The notes below the pieces were generated by a model. That model was not told the DNA's origin. It made no database searches and saw nothing but the letters and a program-made list of their open reading frames with translations. Made by a program: the position numbers and the translations under genes. A stretch of 35,068 nucleotides of DNA from JBMNCQ01 sp049366715 (GTDB lineage: Bacteria > Bacillota > Peptococcia > Peptococcales > BICA1-8), in contig JBMNCQ010000002.1 in assembly GCA_049366715.1 (NCBI GenBank), positions 1 to 35,068 of the forward strand. Direction: 5' to 3'. Shown here in pieces: positions 14,183 through 21,639 of the stretch. The first letter of the stretch is position 1; each line of letters begins with the position of its first letter.

Positions 14183-15715
14183 ATGATTCAACATATTCTT
14201 GATGGATTAACGAATTGTTTAGAGTTGAAAAATCTACTGGTAATGTTTTTTGCGGTGCCAATAGGTATTCTGGTGGGTGTATTACCAGGTTTTGGTGCTA
14301 CTACAGGTATTGCCATTCTATTACCGGTGACATTTGGTATGGGATTAGAACCTACTACAGCTTTTTTACTTTTGATTTCGATTTTTATGGCTGCTGAATA
14401 CGGTGGCAGCTTATCAGCTATTTTAATTAATACACCGGGTACAGCTGCTGCAGTTTGCACTACATTTGACGGTTATCCAATGGCTAAAAACGGTAAAGGA
14501 TTAGAGGCAATTTATTATTCTCTATCTGCTTCTACTCTAGGAGGTTTTTTTGGAGCGGTAATCTTATTATTTTTCACTCCGGCACTTGCTAAATTTTCTT
14601 TGCGTTTCGGACCCGCCGAGACCTTTTGGTTAGCGGCCTGTGGGCTTGCTCTGGTGGGGACATTATCTTCAGGAAACATGCTAAAAGGAATTTCATCTGC
14701 TGCAATTGGAATATTGCTTGGTTGTGTAGGAATGGATCCCCTGACTGGACATCCAAGATTTACGTTTGGTGTTCCTGAATTGAGGTCTGGATTGGAAGTA
14801 ATGGCAGCTCTGTTAGGTTTTTTTGCAGTTCCACAAGCATTATCAATGTTAGAAATTAAAGAGAAGCCCATTGTTCAAAGCATTAGCCATGGCTTTAACT
14901 CTTTTTTTAAAATATTTCGGGATGTCCTCAGATATCCAATGACGTTATTAAAATCTGCCATAATTGGAACAATAGTAGGAATAATTCCAGGAGCGGGAGC
15001 TTCAATAGCTACGTTTATTTCCTATGGAGAAGCAAAGCGCTGTTCAAAAAATCCCCAAAAATTTGGTACCGGCATACCGGAAGGTATTATTTGTTCAGAG
15101 GCTTCTAATAATGCTTTAGTCGGCGGTGCTTTAGTTCCTTTATTGGCTTTCGGAATACCTGGTAATGCTGCAGCAGCAGTATTATTAGGAGGATTAGCAA
15201 TATATGGTCTTAGGCCGGGAATTTCATTATTTACTGAACAAGCACCGTTTGTTTATACCATTTTTGTTGGGTTATTTTTTACGGTATTTGTAATGTTAGC
15301 CTGGGGTGCAACAACGATAAGAGTATTTACTAATGTTTTAAAAGTAAAACCTACTTATATGGTAGGCCCTATTCTGGTGTTAGTGTTAATAGGAGTTTAT
15401 TCTATTCGTTATCAGCATGGAGATATGTACGCATTAGCTTTATTTGGAATATTAGCTTTTTTCTTAATGAAGCTTCGCTTTAGTCTTCCTGCTATAGTTT
15501 TAGGCTTGATATTAGGTCATCTTGTCGAGGATAATTTAAGGCAGGCGATTTCGATTGGGGAAAGTCATGGGAACGTATGGAAGTACTTCTTTTCAAGTAA
15601 AATTGATATAGTGCTTATTTTAGTTACCTTTTTCTTGATTAGTATGACAATTTTCAAAGAACTAAACATAGTGAACTTAATAAAAAAGAAAAAAAATGAA
15701 TTGTATGGGGGATAA
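14183..15715 (+). CDS. tctA: Tripartite tricarboxylate transporter, large permease TctA
   Basis: 510 residues, the normal TctA length, with about 12 membrane segments. Start set at ATG 14183 because GGAGG is 5 bases upstream; the in-frame ATG 14171 would place that site inside the gene. The two internal-repeat signatures are visible: GVLPGFGATTGIAILLPVTF near residue 32 and IIPGAGASIATFISYGEAKR near 269, plus AEYGGSLSAILINTPGTAAA near 75. Transports carboxylates with the aid of the TctC binding protein using an ion gradient. It likely imports the substrate of the lyase/dehydratase pair of locus B. Confidence 0.93.
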   Translation: MIQHILDGLTNCLELKNLLVMFFAVPIGILVGVLPGFGATTGIAILLPVTFGMGLEPTTAFLLLISIFMAAEYGGSLSAILINTPGTAAAVCTTFDGYPMAKNGKGLEAIYYSLSASTLGGFFGAVILLFFTPALAKFSLRFGPAETFWLAACGLALVGTLSSGNMLKGISSAAIGILLGCVGMDPLTGHPRFTFGVPELRSGLEVMAALLGFFAVPQALSMLEIKEKPIVQSISHGFNSFFKIFRDVLRYPMTLLKSAIIGTIVGIIPGAGASIATFISYGEAKRCSKNPQKFGTGIPEGIICSEASNNALVGGALVPLLAFGIPGNAAAAVLLGGLAIYGLRPGISLFTEQAPFVYTIFVGLFFTVFVMLAWGATTIRVFTNVLKVKPTYMVGPILVLVLIGVYSIRYQHGDMYALALFGILAFFLMKLRFSLPAIVLGLILGHLVEDNLRQAISIGESHGNVWKYFFSSKIDIVLILVTFFLISMTIFKELNIVNLIKKKKNELYGG

Positions 15716-15771
15716 AGGTAAGTGGGTATTAAAAAAACGGGTCAATATATCTTTAAAAAAGGAGGATCATT

Positions 15772-16818
15772 ATGATTAGAAGTAAGAAAGTATTTTTACC
15801 GATTACTCTAATACTGATTTTTTCATTAATATTTTTAGGAGGCTGCTCCTCACAATTAAGCAAGCAAACCGAACCCCAAGGACCTGAAAAGAAAGAAGAG
15901 GTTAAGCAGGAAACTAAACAAGAGATTAAATATCCCGAAGGGCCGGTTACCTTACATTGTGCATTTAATCCCGGTGGTGGAGTTGATACAATGTTTCGTA
16001 CCACTCAGGCATTTTTAGAAAAAGAATTGGATCAACCTGTTATTGTAAAATATACTTCTGGAGCCGGTGGCGAAATAGGCTGGAATGAATTTTCCAAAGC
16101 GAAACCTGACGGTTATACGATTACAGGATTAATAACACCACATATTATCTTACAACCTATGTTAAGGGATACTATTTATAAAACTGATGATTTTCTTCCT
16201 ATTGCGCTTGTTTCGTTTTGTCCCGGAGTTGTTTTAGTTCCTAATGATAGCCCGTTTAAGGATTTTCAACAATTTTTGGATTATGCAAAACAAAACCCTG
16301 GTAAACTTACGGTTGCAATCACGGGTACTCAGTCTTTTGATCATGTTCAAACCATTTTATTAAATAAAAATTTAGGAATTGAACTAAAAATGGTTGTTTT
16401 TGCAACTGGTGCAGATGCAGTTAAAGCAGTTCTGGGAAATCATGTAGATGCATTTGTAACTAATATACTATGGACAGTACAACAAAAAGAAAATCTGAGA
16501 ACCTTAGTGGTTTTGGATGAGCAACGCCATCAATATGCTCCTGATGTACCTACTATTAAGGAATTAGGCTATGATATTAAAGATTATTCATCTAATGTTA
16601 AGGGTTTTGCAATTCATAAAGATACACCTCCGGAAATAGTTTCTAAGCTTCAAGCAGTTTTTGAAAAGATTGCAAACAATCCCGAGTTTCAGGAAAAAAT
16701 GAATGAAGCAGGAATGGGATTTAAGTATTTTAATACAGAACAAGCATTAGAATATATTAATAGGGATGTAGAAATTCATAATAAAATAAAAGAGGACTTA
16801 TTAAAAGAGATTAAGTAA
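15772..16818 (+). CDS. tctC: Tripartite tricarboxylate transporter, binding lipoprotein TctC
   Basis: 348 residues with a clear lipoprotein signal: basic N-terminus, hydrophobic stretch and lipobox LGGC (Cys25), then a charged, Lys/Glu-rich linker to about 60. The binding domain (about 63-340) has the Bug/TctC pattern: FNPGGGVDTMFRTT near 67, SGAGGEIGWNEFSKAKPDGYTI near 98, GTQSFDHVQ near 185, DVPTIKELGYDIKDYSS near 259 and KDTPPEIVSKLQ near 284. GGAGG is 7 bases before the ATG. It captures the carboxylate outside the membrane and hands it to TctAB. A strong terminator follows. Confidence 0.93.
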   Translation: MIRSKKVFLPITLILIFSLIFLGGCSSQLSKQTEPQGPEKKEEVKQETKQEIKYPEGPVTLHCAFNPGGGVDTMFRTTQAFLEKELDQPVIVKYTSGAGGEIGWNEFSKAKPDGYTITGLITPHIILQPMLRDTIYKTDDFLPIALVSFCPGVVLVPNDSPFKDFQQFLDYAKQNPGKLTVAITGTQSFDHVQTILLNKNLGIELKMVVFATGADAVKAVLGNHVDAFVTNILWTVQQKENLRTLVVLDEQRHQYAPDVPTIKELGYDIKDYSSNVKGFAIHKDTPPEIVSKLQAVFEKIANNPEFQEKMNEAGMGFKYFNTEQALEYINRDVEIHNKIKEDLLKEIK

Positions 16819-16892
16819 ATTAATGTGGGAAGTAAAAATTGATTGAATGCTCCTTAAAATTGGTTTATTTATTCTGTGAAGTTGAGTAATTT

Positions 16893-16936
16893 AGCGATAA
16901 AAATATTTAAAAGATATTTTTATCGCTTTTAATTTT
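16893..16936 (+). terminator. Intrinsic terminator ending locus B
   Basis: A 14-bp stem, AGCGATAAAAATAT (16893-16906) with ATATTTTTATCGCT (16914-16927), is followed by TTTTAATTTT. It is placed 75 bases after tctC. Confidence 0.8.
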
Positions 16937-16996
16937 GTTATTTATCTTAGAAAGTCATAATTTAGGATTTTGCAAGGATAGATTAGTATTTTTGCC

Positions 16997-17100
16997 TTTG
17001 AGGGATATATGAGAAATGATGGTAAAGTAGGAGTCAGAAGCTATGGGCTATAGTTACGGCATAGGTATATGCAAATACAGTTTTTGAGGCTATAACAGAA
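16997..17100 (+). pseudogene. Fragment of a decayed UxaA-type large subunit
   Basis: One frame reads FEGYMRNDGKVGVRSYGL and then hits a stop; a neighbouring frame continues IVTA, YANTVFEAITE. In intact paralogues the same place reads GFRRADGRVGIRNHLLILSSVVCAN. The fragment therefore corresponds to the first 40 or so residues of a third UxaA-type dehydratase, frameshifted and truncated. It lacks a ribosome site and the rest of the gene is not visible up to 17500. Confidence 0.55.
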
Positions 17101-17514
17101 TAATTTATGATGCTAAAATAGGACAATTTAAATAGAGATTTTTCCTAGTCTAGTATAAAGTGAGATTAACTAAGATAAGAGGCAATGAATCTATGGAAGT
17201 ATGCAAAAAAACAATAATCTTAAAAAGACTATAGGCATACTGAACAAATAACAAATCTATTATTCACAAACAAAGCTAGTAGCGAAGGAATGCAACTACA
17301 TGAAAATGTTAATGTCAATTAAAAATTAGGCCACTGGGGGTGGGGGGGTGCGGACACTTTTAGACTAGCATTAACAATGAAAAGAATTCTTAGCTTAGGT
17401 TAAATTATCTCGACCTCAATCTGGCAAATTAAGTATATGGCTGGCTTTGCATCTTAAGATATAATAAAATAATGTAATAATATCTGTATTAGTCCTTAGG
17501 ATGTAGATTAATGG
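17101..17514. other. Gene-free AT-rich stretch with a G-tract
   Basis: No convincing frame, RNA gene or terminator is seen. The only notable item is a G-rich run at about 17335-17350 (GGGGGTGGGGGGGTG) followed by GCGGACAC, odd for its AT-rich surroundings. It may be the remains of an element end or further decay of the UxaA-type gene. Confidence 0.4.
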
Positions 17515-17668
17515 TTGGTATTTTTCTTCAAGCAAATGATGAAATTTCAACCAAATTATAAATTCCCAGGGAAAGATATTAATCTTTTTCCCCATTTTCT
17601 GTGGAAATATGTATTAGCGAAGCAGAATCTGGAGCAGATATGGAACAACATTAAGGATATAAGTGCAT

Positions 17669-17824
17669 ATGAGTACAAGGTTGAAGGGTGTACCCAAGGT
17701 AGTTGAAAAAATACAAAATATCAGGAGTACCGCAAGTAAGGGGTTTAAAAATGAGGAGCCGATTTATACTGTATTTGGCATATTAAACGCCCAAGATCGC
17801 TATTATGACTTAAAAATGCTTTAA
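17669..17824 (+). CDS. Small ORF of unknown function (51 residues)
   Basis: Frame ATG 17669 to TAA 17824 gives MSTRLKGVPKVVEKIQNIR and continues with a protein-like ending NEEPIYTVFGILNAQDRYYD followed by LKML. The amino-acid mix looks like a real protein, and AAGGAT lies 10 bases upstream. A second, overlapping frame (17515-17706) also looks protein-like (PHFLWKYVLAKQNLEQIWN), so both may be parts of one gene broken by a frameshift. I do not recognise either. No conserved domain or signal is visible. Confidence 0.3.
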   Translation: MSTRLKGVPKVVEKIQNIRSTASKGFKNEEPIYTVFGILNAQDRYYDLKML

Positions 17825-17879
17825 ATTTTAAACATTTTTATTATAAAATAGTTAGTTTTTAAAATAAAGAAGGATAAAG

Positions 17880-18333
17880 ATGGGAAAGAGAGCAGCATTA
17901 TTACTTCTTATTTTCATATTAGTATTTGTAGTACCATTTGGATGTACCGATCCGGGAAAAAAGAACCTCCCAAAATTCCCGAAGAGATTGCTGAAGAAGA
18001 ATATCAAAGCATTGAACAGGAAGTAGTAGTGGCAAGAGAATTTGTATTAGCTACTGCGGGAGATAAAGAAAAAATTAAAGAACTCAGTTACACTACTTTG
18101 CTCAAAGAAATAGAAGAAAAAAACTGAAGCATTATGTTAGTAAAGGAAATAAAAATTAATCAGGAATCCTTTCAAATCAGTGCTGAAAAAACTGGCCTTA
18201 AGCAGGTTATAGTAAATCTGTTTTATGAGAAGGTGAAATGAAAATGGAAGGGCAAAATACTCCTGTGAAGCTTTCCAGTAAAATTGGTGTCATTGAAATA
18301 GATGGTAAATCGATTGTATTTTCTGTTGATTAA
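17880..18333 (+). pseudogene. Frameshifted lipoprotein gene
   Basis: ATG 17880 with AAGGA before it starts a clean lipoprotein signal (MGKRAALLLLIFILVFVV, lipobox PFGC, Cys22). At an A-run (GGGAAAAAAGAACC, near 17958) the frame must shift by -1 to reach the long continuation KKEPPKIPEEIAEEEYQ and on to a TGA at 18125-18127. The same frame is then open through KEIKINQESFQISAEKTGL, and after a further shift near 18235 ends MEGQNTPVKLSSKIGVIEID plus a few residues at a TAA at 18331-18333. Reassembled, it would be a secreted lipoprotein of about 150 residues of unknown function. Three lesions argue for a pseudogene, although the first could be a slippery site or a sequencing error. Confidence 0.55.
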
Positions 18334-18376
18334 AAGTATTCTTCTGACCATAATGGGAAATATCGGCAATATATAG

Positions 18377-18401
18377 AGCCTATCGTTAGTAGGCTTTTTT
18401 T
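18377..18401 (+). terminator. Intrinsic terminator
   Basis: AGCCTA pairs with TAGGCT around a 7-base loop, followed by seven T. It ends the lipoprotein pseudogene transcript and insulates locus C. Confidence 0.7.
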
Positions 18402-18565
18402 AATCGAAATTTGACAGATAAAGTGGTTCTCTAAAGATTTGGCAAGTACTACTTTGGCAATATCACCCTATACAAGAAATTGTATTTAATAAACAAAAAA
18501 AGTATTGAAATTAATGCAAAAAAAAAGGATTTATCTGCTGCTTAGCGAATATACTCCAATAAACA

Positions 18566-18591
18566 GTATATTAAACTTAAGTTCAATATAC
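18566..18591. promoter_or_regulatory. 26-bp near-perfect palindrome before locus C (operator)
   Basis: GTATATT at the left and AATATAC at the right enclose the perfect centre AACTTAAGTT (18574-18583); only one base pair out of thirteen is mismatched (A against C). It ends 9 bases before the ribosome site of the first gene of locus C. Such symmetry, and an IclR regulator as second gene, suggest an autoregulated operator. It could also form an RNA hairpin, but no T-run follows. Confidence 0.55.
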
Positions 18592-18611
18592 GAAACAGAG
18601 GAGGAGTTGTG

Positions 18612-19067
18612 ATGGGTGGTAAATATTTCGATGAATGGGTTTTGGGTGAAGAGTACATTACCCCTACCAGAACGCTTACAGAAAGCGATGTTGTAATGTT
18701 TGCGGCAATGAGCGGAGATTATAATGAACTTCATACCAGTGAAGAATTCGGCAAAACTACACCTTTCGGACAAAGAATCGTACATGGCTTGCTAGGTTTA
18801 GCAATTTCCCACGGCCTGCTTTTTAGACTGGGAATTTTGGAGGGAACTGCTCTGGCCTTTTTGAGTGTTGATTCGTGGCAGTTCAAAGCACCTATTTTTT
18901 TGGGGGATACGATCCATGTGAAAGTTAAGGTAGCTGATAAAAAAGCCAGCAGCAGCAAGCCCGACAGAGGTGTGATCAAGCTGGAATTGCAAATAATCAA
19001 ACAGGATGGTACTGTAGCTCAGGAAGGCATTAAGACCTTAATGATGAAGAGAAAATTGGAAAGTTAA
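18612..19067 (+). CDS. MaoC-like (R)-specific enoyl-CoA hydratase/dehydratase
   Basis: 151 residues from ATG 18612 with GAGGAG upstream (GTG 18609 is an alternative start). Single hot-dog domain with the hydratase-2 signature: SGDYNELHTSEEFGKTTPFG (about 35-54), in which the Asp and His of D-x-N-x-x-H are the expected catalytic pair, followed by RIVHGLLGLAIS. Family members hydrate trans-2-enoyl-CoA to (R)-3-hydroxyacyl-CoA or act on related CoA thioesters such as mesaconyl-CoA. It is the first gene of locus C, 19 bases before the IclR regulator, so it likely works on a CoA-ester intermediate of that pathway. Confidence 0.85.
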   Translation: MGGKYFDEWVLGEEYITPTRTLTESDVVMFAAMSGDYNELHTSEEFGKTTPFGQRIVHGLLGLAISHGLLFRLGILEGTALAFLSVDSWQFKAPIFLGDTIHVKVKVADKKASSSKPDRGVIKLELQIIKQDGTVAQEGIKTLMMKRKLES

Positions 19068-19086
19068 AACTTGGATAGAATGGGTG

Positions 19087-19857
19087 ATGGAGATGAACGT
19101 GAAAAAAAATTATCAAGTACCGGCTATTGGAAAAGCGCTGGATATATTGGAGTATCTTAAAAGTCACCCCCAGGCAACTTTAACACAGATTTATCAAGAT
19201 TTAGAACTTCCGAAAAGCAGTACGTACGGAATATTACAAACCCTGGAAAATAGGGGATATATCCGCAGGGATGTTTCAGGAGGCTTTAATTTAGGATTGA
19301 AGTTATATGAACTGGGGATTGTTACTGTGGAAGGTACTGATTTAATAAAAGAAGCATTACCAATAATGGAGGAATTAGCGAAGAAGACAGGCTTTGTCTG
19401 CAATCTGGGAGTTTTAGAGGGAGATGTGGGCGTCTATATTGAAAAAGTGGAGCCTGCCAGTCCCATCAGGCTTAACTCCTGGAAGGGCAAGACCATACCT
19501 TTGCACAGTACGTCTCTGGGGAAAGTATTATTAGCGTATAAGGAATTAGATGATATCATTGCTTTCCTGAACCGTCTTAATCTTGCGAAAAATACGCCTA
19601 AAACGATGACTGATAAAGAATTGCTGTTAAGTGACATCTTACAGGTCAAACAGAAAGGGTATGCCATTGATGATGAAGAGCATGAACCGGATATTACCTG
19701 TTATGCGGCACCGATTTTTGATCACAAAAGCAAGGTAATTGCTGCGGTAAGTCTTTCCGGTCTAACAACCTGGCTGAATGCGGAGAAAAGAGAATATCTA
19801 ATTGAATCATTGCGGGATTCCTCCCGGCAGATATCTGAACGACTGGGATATTCTTGA
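19087..19857 (+). CDS. IclR-family transcriptional regulator
   Basis: 256 residues; start ambiguous among GTG 19084, ATG 19087 and ATG 19093. Residues about 10-70 are the IclR winged helix-turn-helix (AIGKALDILEYLKSHPQATLT, LPKSSTYGILQTLENRGYI) and 85-255 the effector domain (FVCNLGVLEGDVGVYIEKV, LHSTSLGKVLLA, YAIDDEEHEPDITCYAAPIFD). IclR members commonly bind small organic acids and control aromatic or sugar-acid degradation. Its place between the MaoC gene and the dehydratase genes, downstream of a large palindrome, makes it the probable regulator of locus C. Confidence 0.92.
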   Translation: MEMNVKKNYQVPAIGKALDILEYLKSHPQATLTQIYQDLELPKSSTYGILQTLENRGYIRRDVSGGFNLGLKLYELGIVTVEGTDLIKEALPIMEELAKKTGFVCNLGVLEGDVGVYIEKVEPASPIRLNSWKGKTIPLHSTSLGKVLLAYKELDDIIAFLNRLNLAKNTPKTMTDKELLLSDILQVKQKGYAIDDEEHEPDITCYAAPIFDHKSKVIAAVSLSGLTTWLNAEKREYLIESLRDSSRQISERLGYS

Positions 19858-19908
19858 GTATATTCCCTACCGTGAACAAAAGTTCGAAATAAAGAAAGGA
19901 CTGGTGTT

Positions 19909-20208
19909 ATGGAAAAGATCAGCTTGGCTGTAATGAATGAAAGAGATAATGTCGCAACAGCAGTACGGGATATCAAAAGCGGCGAAAAGGTTAAAACTGA
20001 ATTAGGCACGGAGATTAAAATACTGCAGGATATTCCTTTTGGTCATAAGGCGGCTTTGACCGATATTGCCCCGGGGAAGGAAGTCATTAAATATGGTGAA
20101 CCCATAGGCATCGCCGTGAAGTCTATTCATGCGGGCGAGCATGCTCATGTGCATAATGTTGACGGGGCAAGAGGGCGGGGAGATTTGGAAGGAGGAATAG
20201 CGAAATGA
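19909..20208 (+). CDS. UxaA-type dehydratase, small SAF-domain subunit (locus C)
   Basis: 99 residues with AAAGGA before the ATG. SAF-domain motifs: NERDNVATAVRDIKSGEKV, IPFGHKAALTDIAPGKEVIK, YGEPIGIAVKSI and GEHAHVHNVDGARGRGDL near the end (the HVHN histidines are the metal/substrate site of the family). It overlaps the large subunit by four bases (ATGA), typical of tight translational coupling. It is the paralogue of the protein at 11680-11997. As with SuyA or the UxaA N-terminus, the exact substrate cannot be told. Confidence 0.87.
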   Translation: MEKISLAVMNERDNVATAVRDIKSGEKVKTELGTEIKILQDIPFGHKAALTDIAPGKEVIKYGEPIGIAVKSIHAGEHAHVHNVDGARGRGDLEGGIAK

Positions 20209-21365
20209 GTGCCTTAATGGGGTTTCGTCGTGCTGATGGAAGAGTTGGAATCAGAAATCATCTTTTAATATTATCCTCGGTCGTTTGTGCAAACCGGGCG
20301 GCAGAGTTGATCGCAGCCAGTATTCCGGGTGCTGTTGCCGTTACTCATCAACATGGCTGTGCCATGATCGGTGCTGATAAAGATATGGTTTACCGCACGT
20401 TGGAAGGGACCGGAAGTAATCCTAACGTAGGGGCGGTGCTGGTAGTCGGCTTGGGATGCGAAAGCCTTCCGGCCCAAGAAATGGCCGCAGGTATTGCCCG
20501 GTCGGGAAAAATTGTTGAGTGCGTTTCCATTCAGAAATCCGGCGGGACAATGAAAGCCGTGCAAGAGGGCGTTCAGAAGGCTACAAAAATGGTCGCTTCA
20601 TTAGGTAATATGAGCAGAGAGCCTTTTGGCTGGGAAGAGTTGATATTTGCCACGGAATGCGGCGGTTCTGATACGACTTCCGGTATTGCAGCCAATCCGG
20701 TGACAGGTAAAGTTGCCGACCGGATTGTAAAGTTAGGGGGAACAGTAATTCTCTCCGAAACGCCTGAGATAATCGGTGCCGAACATCTGGTTGCCCGCAG
20801 GGCTGCTACCCCTGAGCTGGGAGAGGATATTTTAAAGCTGATTAAGAAGGTGGAACAGCGCTATCTGTCCCTGGGGGCAGATTTTAGAGGGGGCAATCCC
20901 ACCCCGGGCAATATTGCCGGAGGCTTAACGACCTTAGAAGAAAAATCTTTGGGTGCTATTCATAAGGCAGGTTCCAGTACGGTCCGGGAAATCCTGCCCT
21001 ATGCGGGATGTCCTACCCAAAAAGGCCTGGTTATTATGGATACTCCCGGTCATGACGTAGAGTCCCTGACGGGAATGATGGCCGGCGGCGCCCAGGTAGC
21101 CGTCTTTACAACGGGACAGGGTACTCCTACCGGACATCCTATTGCACCGGTCATTAAAATGACCGGTAATCCCAAGACCTGGGAGTGTATGCAGGATGAT
21201 ATCGATATTAATGCCGGCACCATCATTCTGGGGAAAGAAAAATTGAGTCAGGTCGAAGAACAGTTGTTTCAATATCTGGTGGAAGTAATAAACGGACGTT
21301 TCTCAAAAGCGGAGATCATGGGCCATAGAGAGTTCGGAATATCCAGAATATCAATGTCGCTATAA
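20205..21365 (+). CDS. UxaA-type dehydratase, large catalytic subunit (locus C)
   Basis: 386 residues. N-terminal GFRRADGRVGIRNHLLILSS and VCAN (about 5-29), HQHGCAMIGADKD near 47, TECGGSDTTSGIAANP near 150, a GGNPTPGNIAGGLTTLEEKS stretch near 228, MDTPGHDVESLTGMMAGGAQ near 279 and TTGQGTPTGHPIAPVIKMTGN near 305. Compared with the locus B enzyme it keeps the usual VCAN and the CGG of the core. Presumed reaction: elimination of water from a hydroxylated acid to a 2-oxo-3-deoxy acid, which the aldolase encoded next could cleave. An alternative is desulfonation of sulfolactate (SuyB family). Confidence 0.88.
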   Translation: MSALMGFRRADGRVGIRNHLLILSSVVCANRAAELIAASIPGAVAVTHQHGCAMIGADKDMVYRTLEGTGSNPNVGAVLVVGLGCESLPAQEMAAGIARSGKIVECVSIQKSGGTMKAVQEGVQKATKMVASLGNMSREPFGWEELIFATECGGSDTTSGIAANPVTGKVADRIVKLGGTVILSETPEIIGAEHLVARRAATPELGEDILKLIKKVEQRYLSLGADFRGGNPTPGNIAGGLTTLEEKSLGAIHKAGSSTVREILPYAGCPTQKGLVIMDTPGHDVESLTGMMAGGAQVAVFTTGQGTPTGHPIAPVIKMTGNPKTWECMQDDIDINAGTIILGKEKLSQVEEQLFQYLVEVINGRFSKAEIMGHREFGISRISMSL

Positions 21366-21369
21366 ATAA

Positions 21370-21501
21370 GTTTATAGTTTATAGTTTATAGTTTAGAGTT
21401 TATGGTTTATAACTGTTGATTGTTGGTTTATTGTGGCTGGCTGCTGGTGATTAGTGACTGGTTTAGATCATAGTGCATAGTGCATAGTGCATAGATTATA
21501 G
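21370..21501. repeat. Heptanucleotide tandem repeats, gap 1
   Basis: Six heptamers of GTTTATA type (21370-21411) and five of TGCATAG type (21467-21501, three exact) are arranged in strict 7-base phase. Between them, 21446-21462 is the reverse complement of part of the array at 32361-32416 (16 of 17 bases). The 274-base gap (21366-21639) holds no gene. Confidence 0.75.
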
Positions 21502-21639
21502 GTCTTTGTTCTCAGATACCTGTTCACAGTTGGTTAGTGAGTGGTGAAGTTAGTTCTAGTTGTTAGTAATGACCGGGGAGTTGATACTTAACAGCATAAA
21601 AGCTTGCAAGTATAAAGACTGAAAGAGAGAGGTGAAAAA

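Noticed and set aside
17437..17455. Sigma-54 promoter (TGGC...TTGCA)
   Set aside because: The distance between the GG and GC elements is two bases too short for the -24/-12 consensus.
20205..21365. Firm call as sulfolactate sulfo-lyase (suyAB)
   Set aside because: The split subunits fit SuyAB by size, but no sulfonate transporter, sulfolactate dehydrogenase or dissimilatory sulfite genes are near, and an HpcH/HpaI aldolase follows, which favours sugar-acid-like substrates.
21370..21501. CRISPR array
   Set aside because: The repeats are 7 bases long with no unique spacers of constant length, and no cas genes are present.
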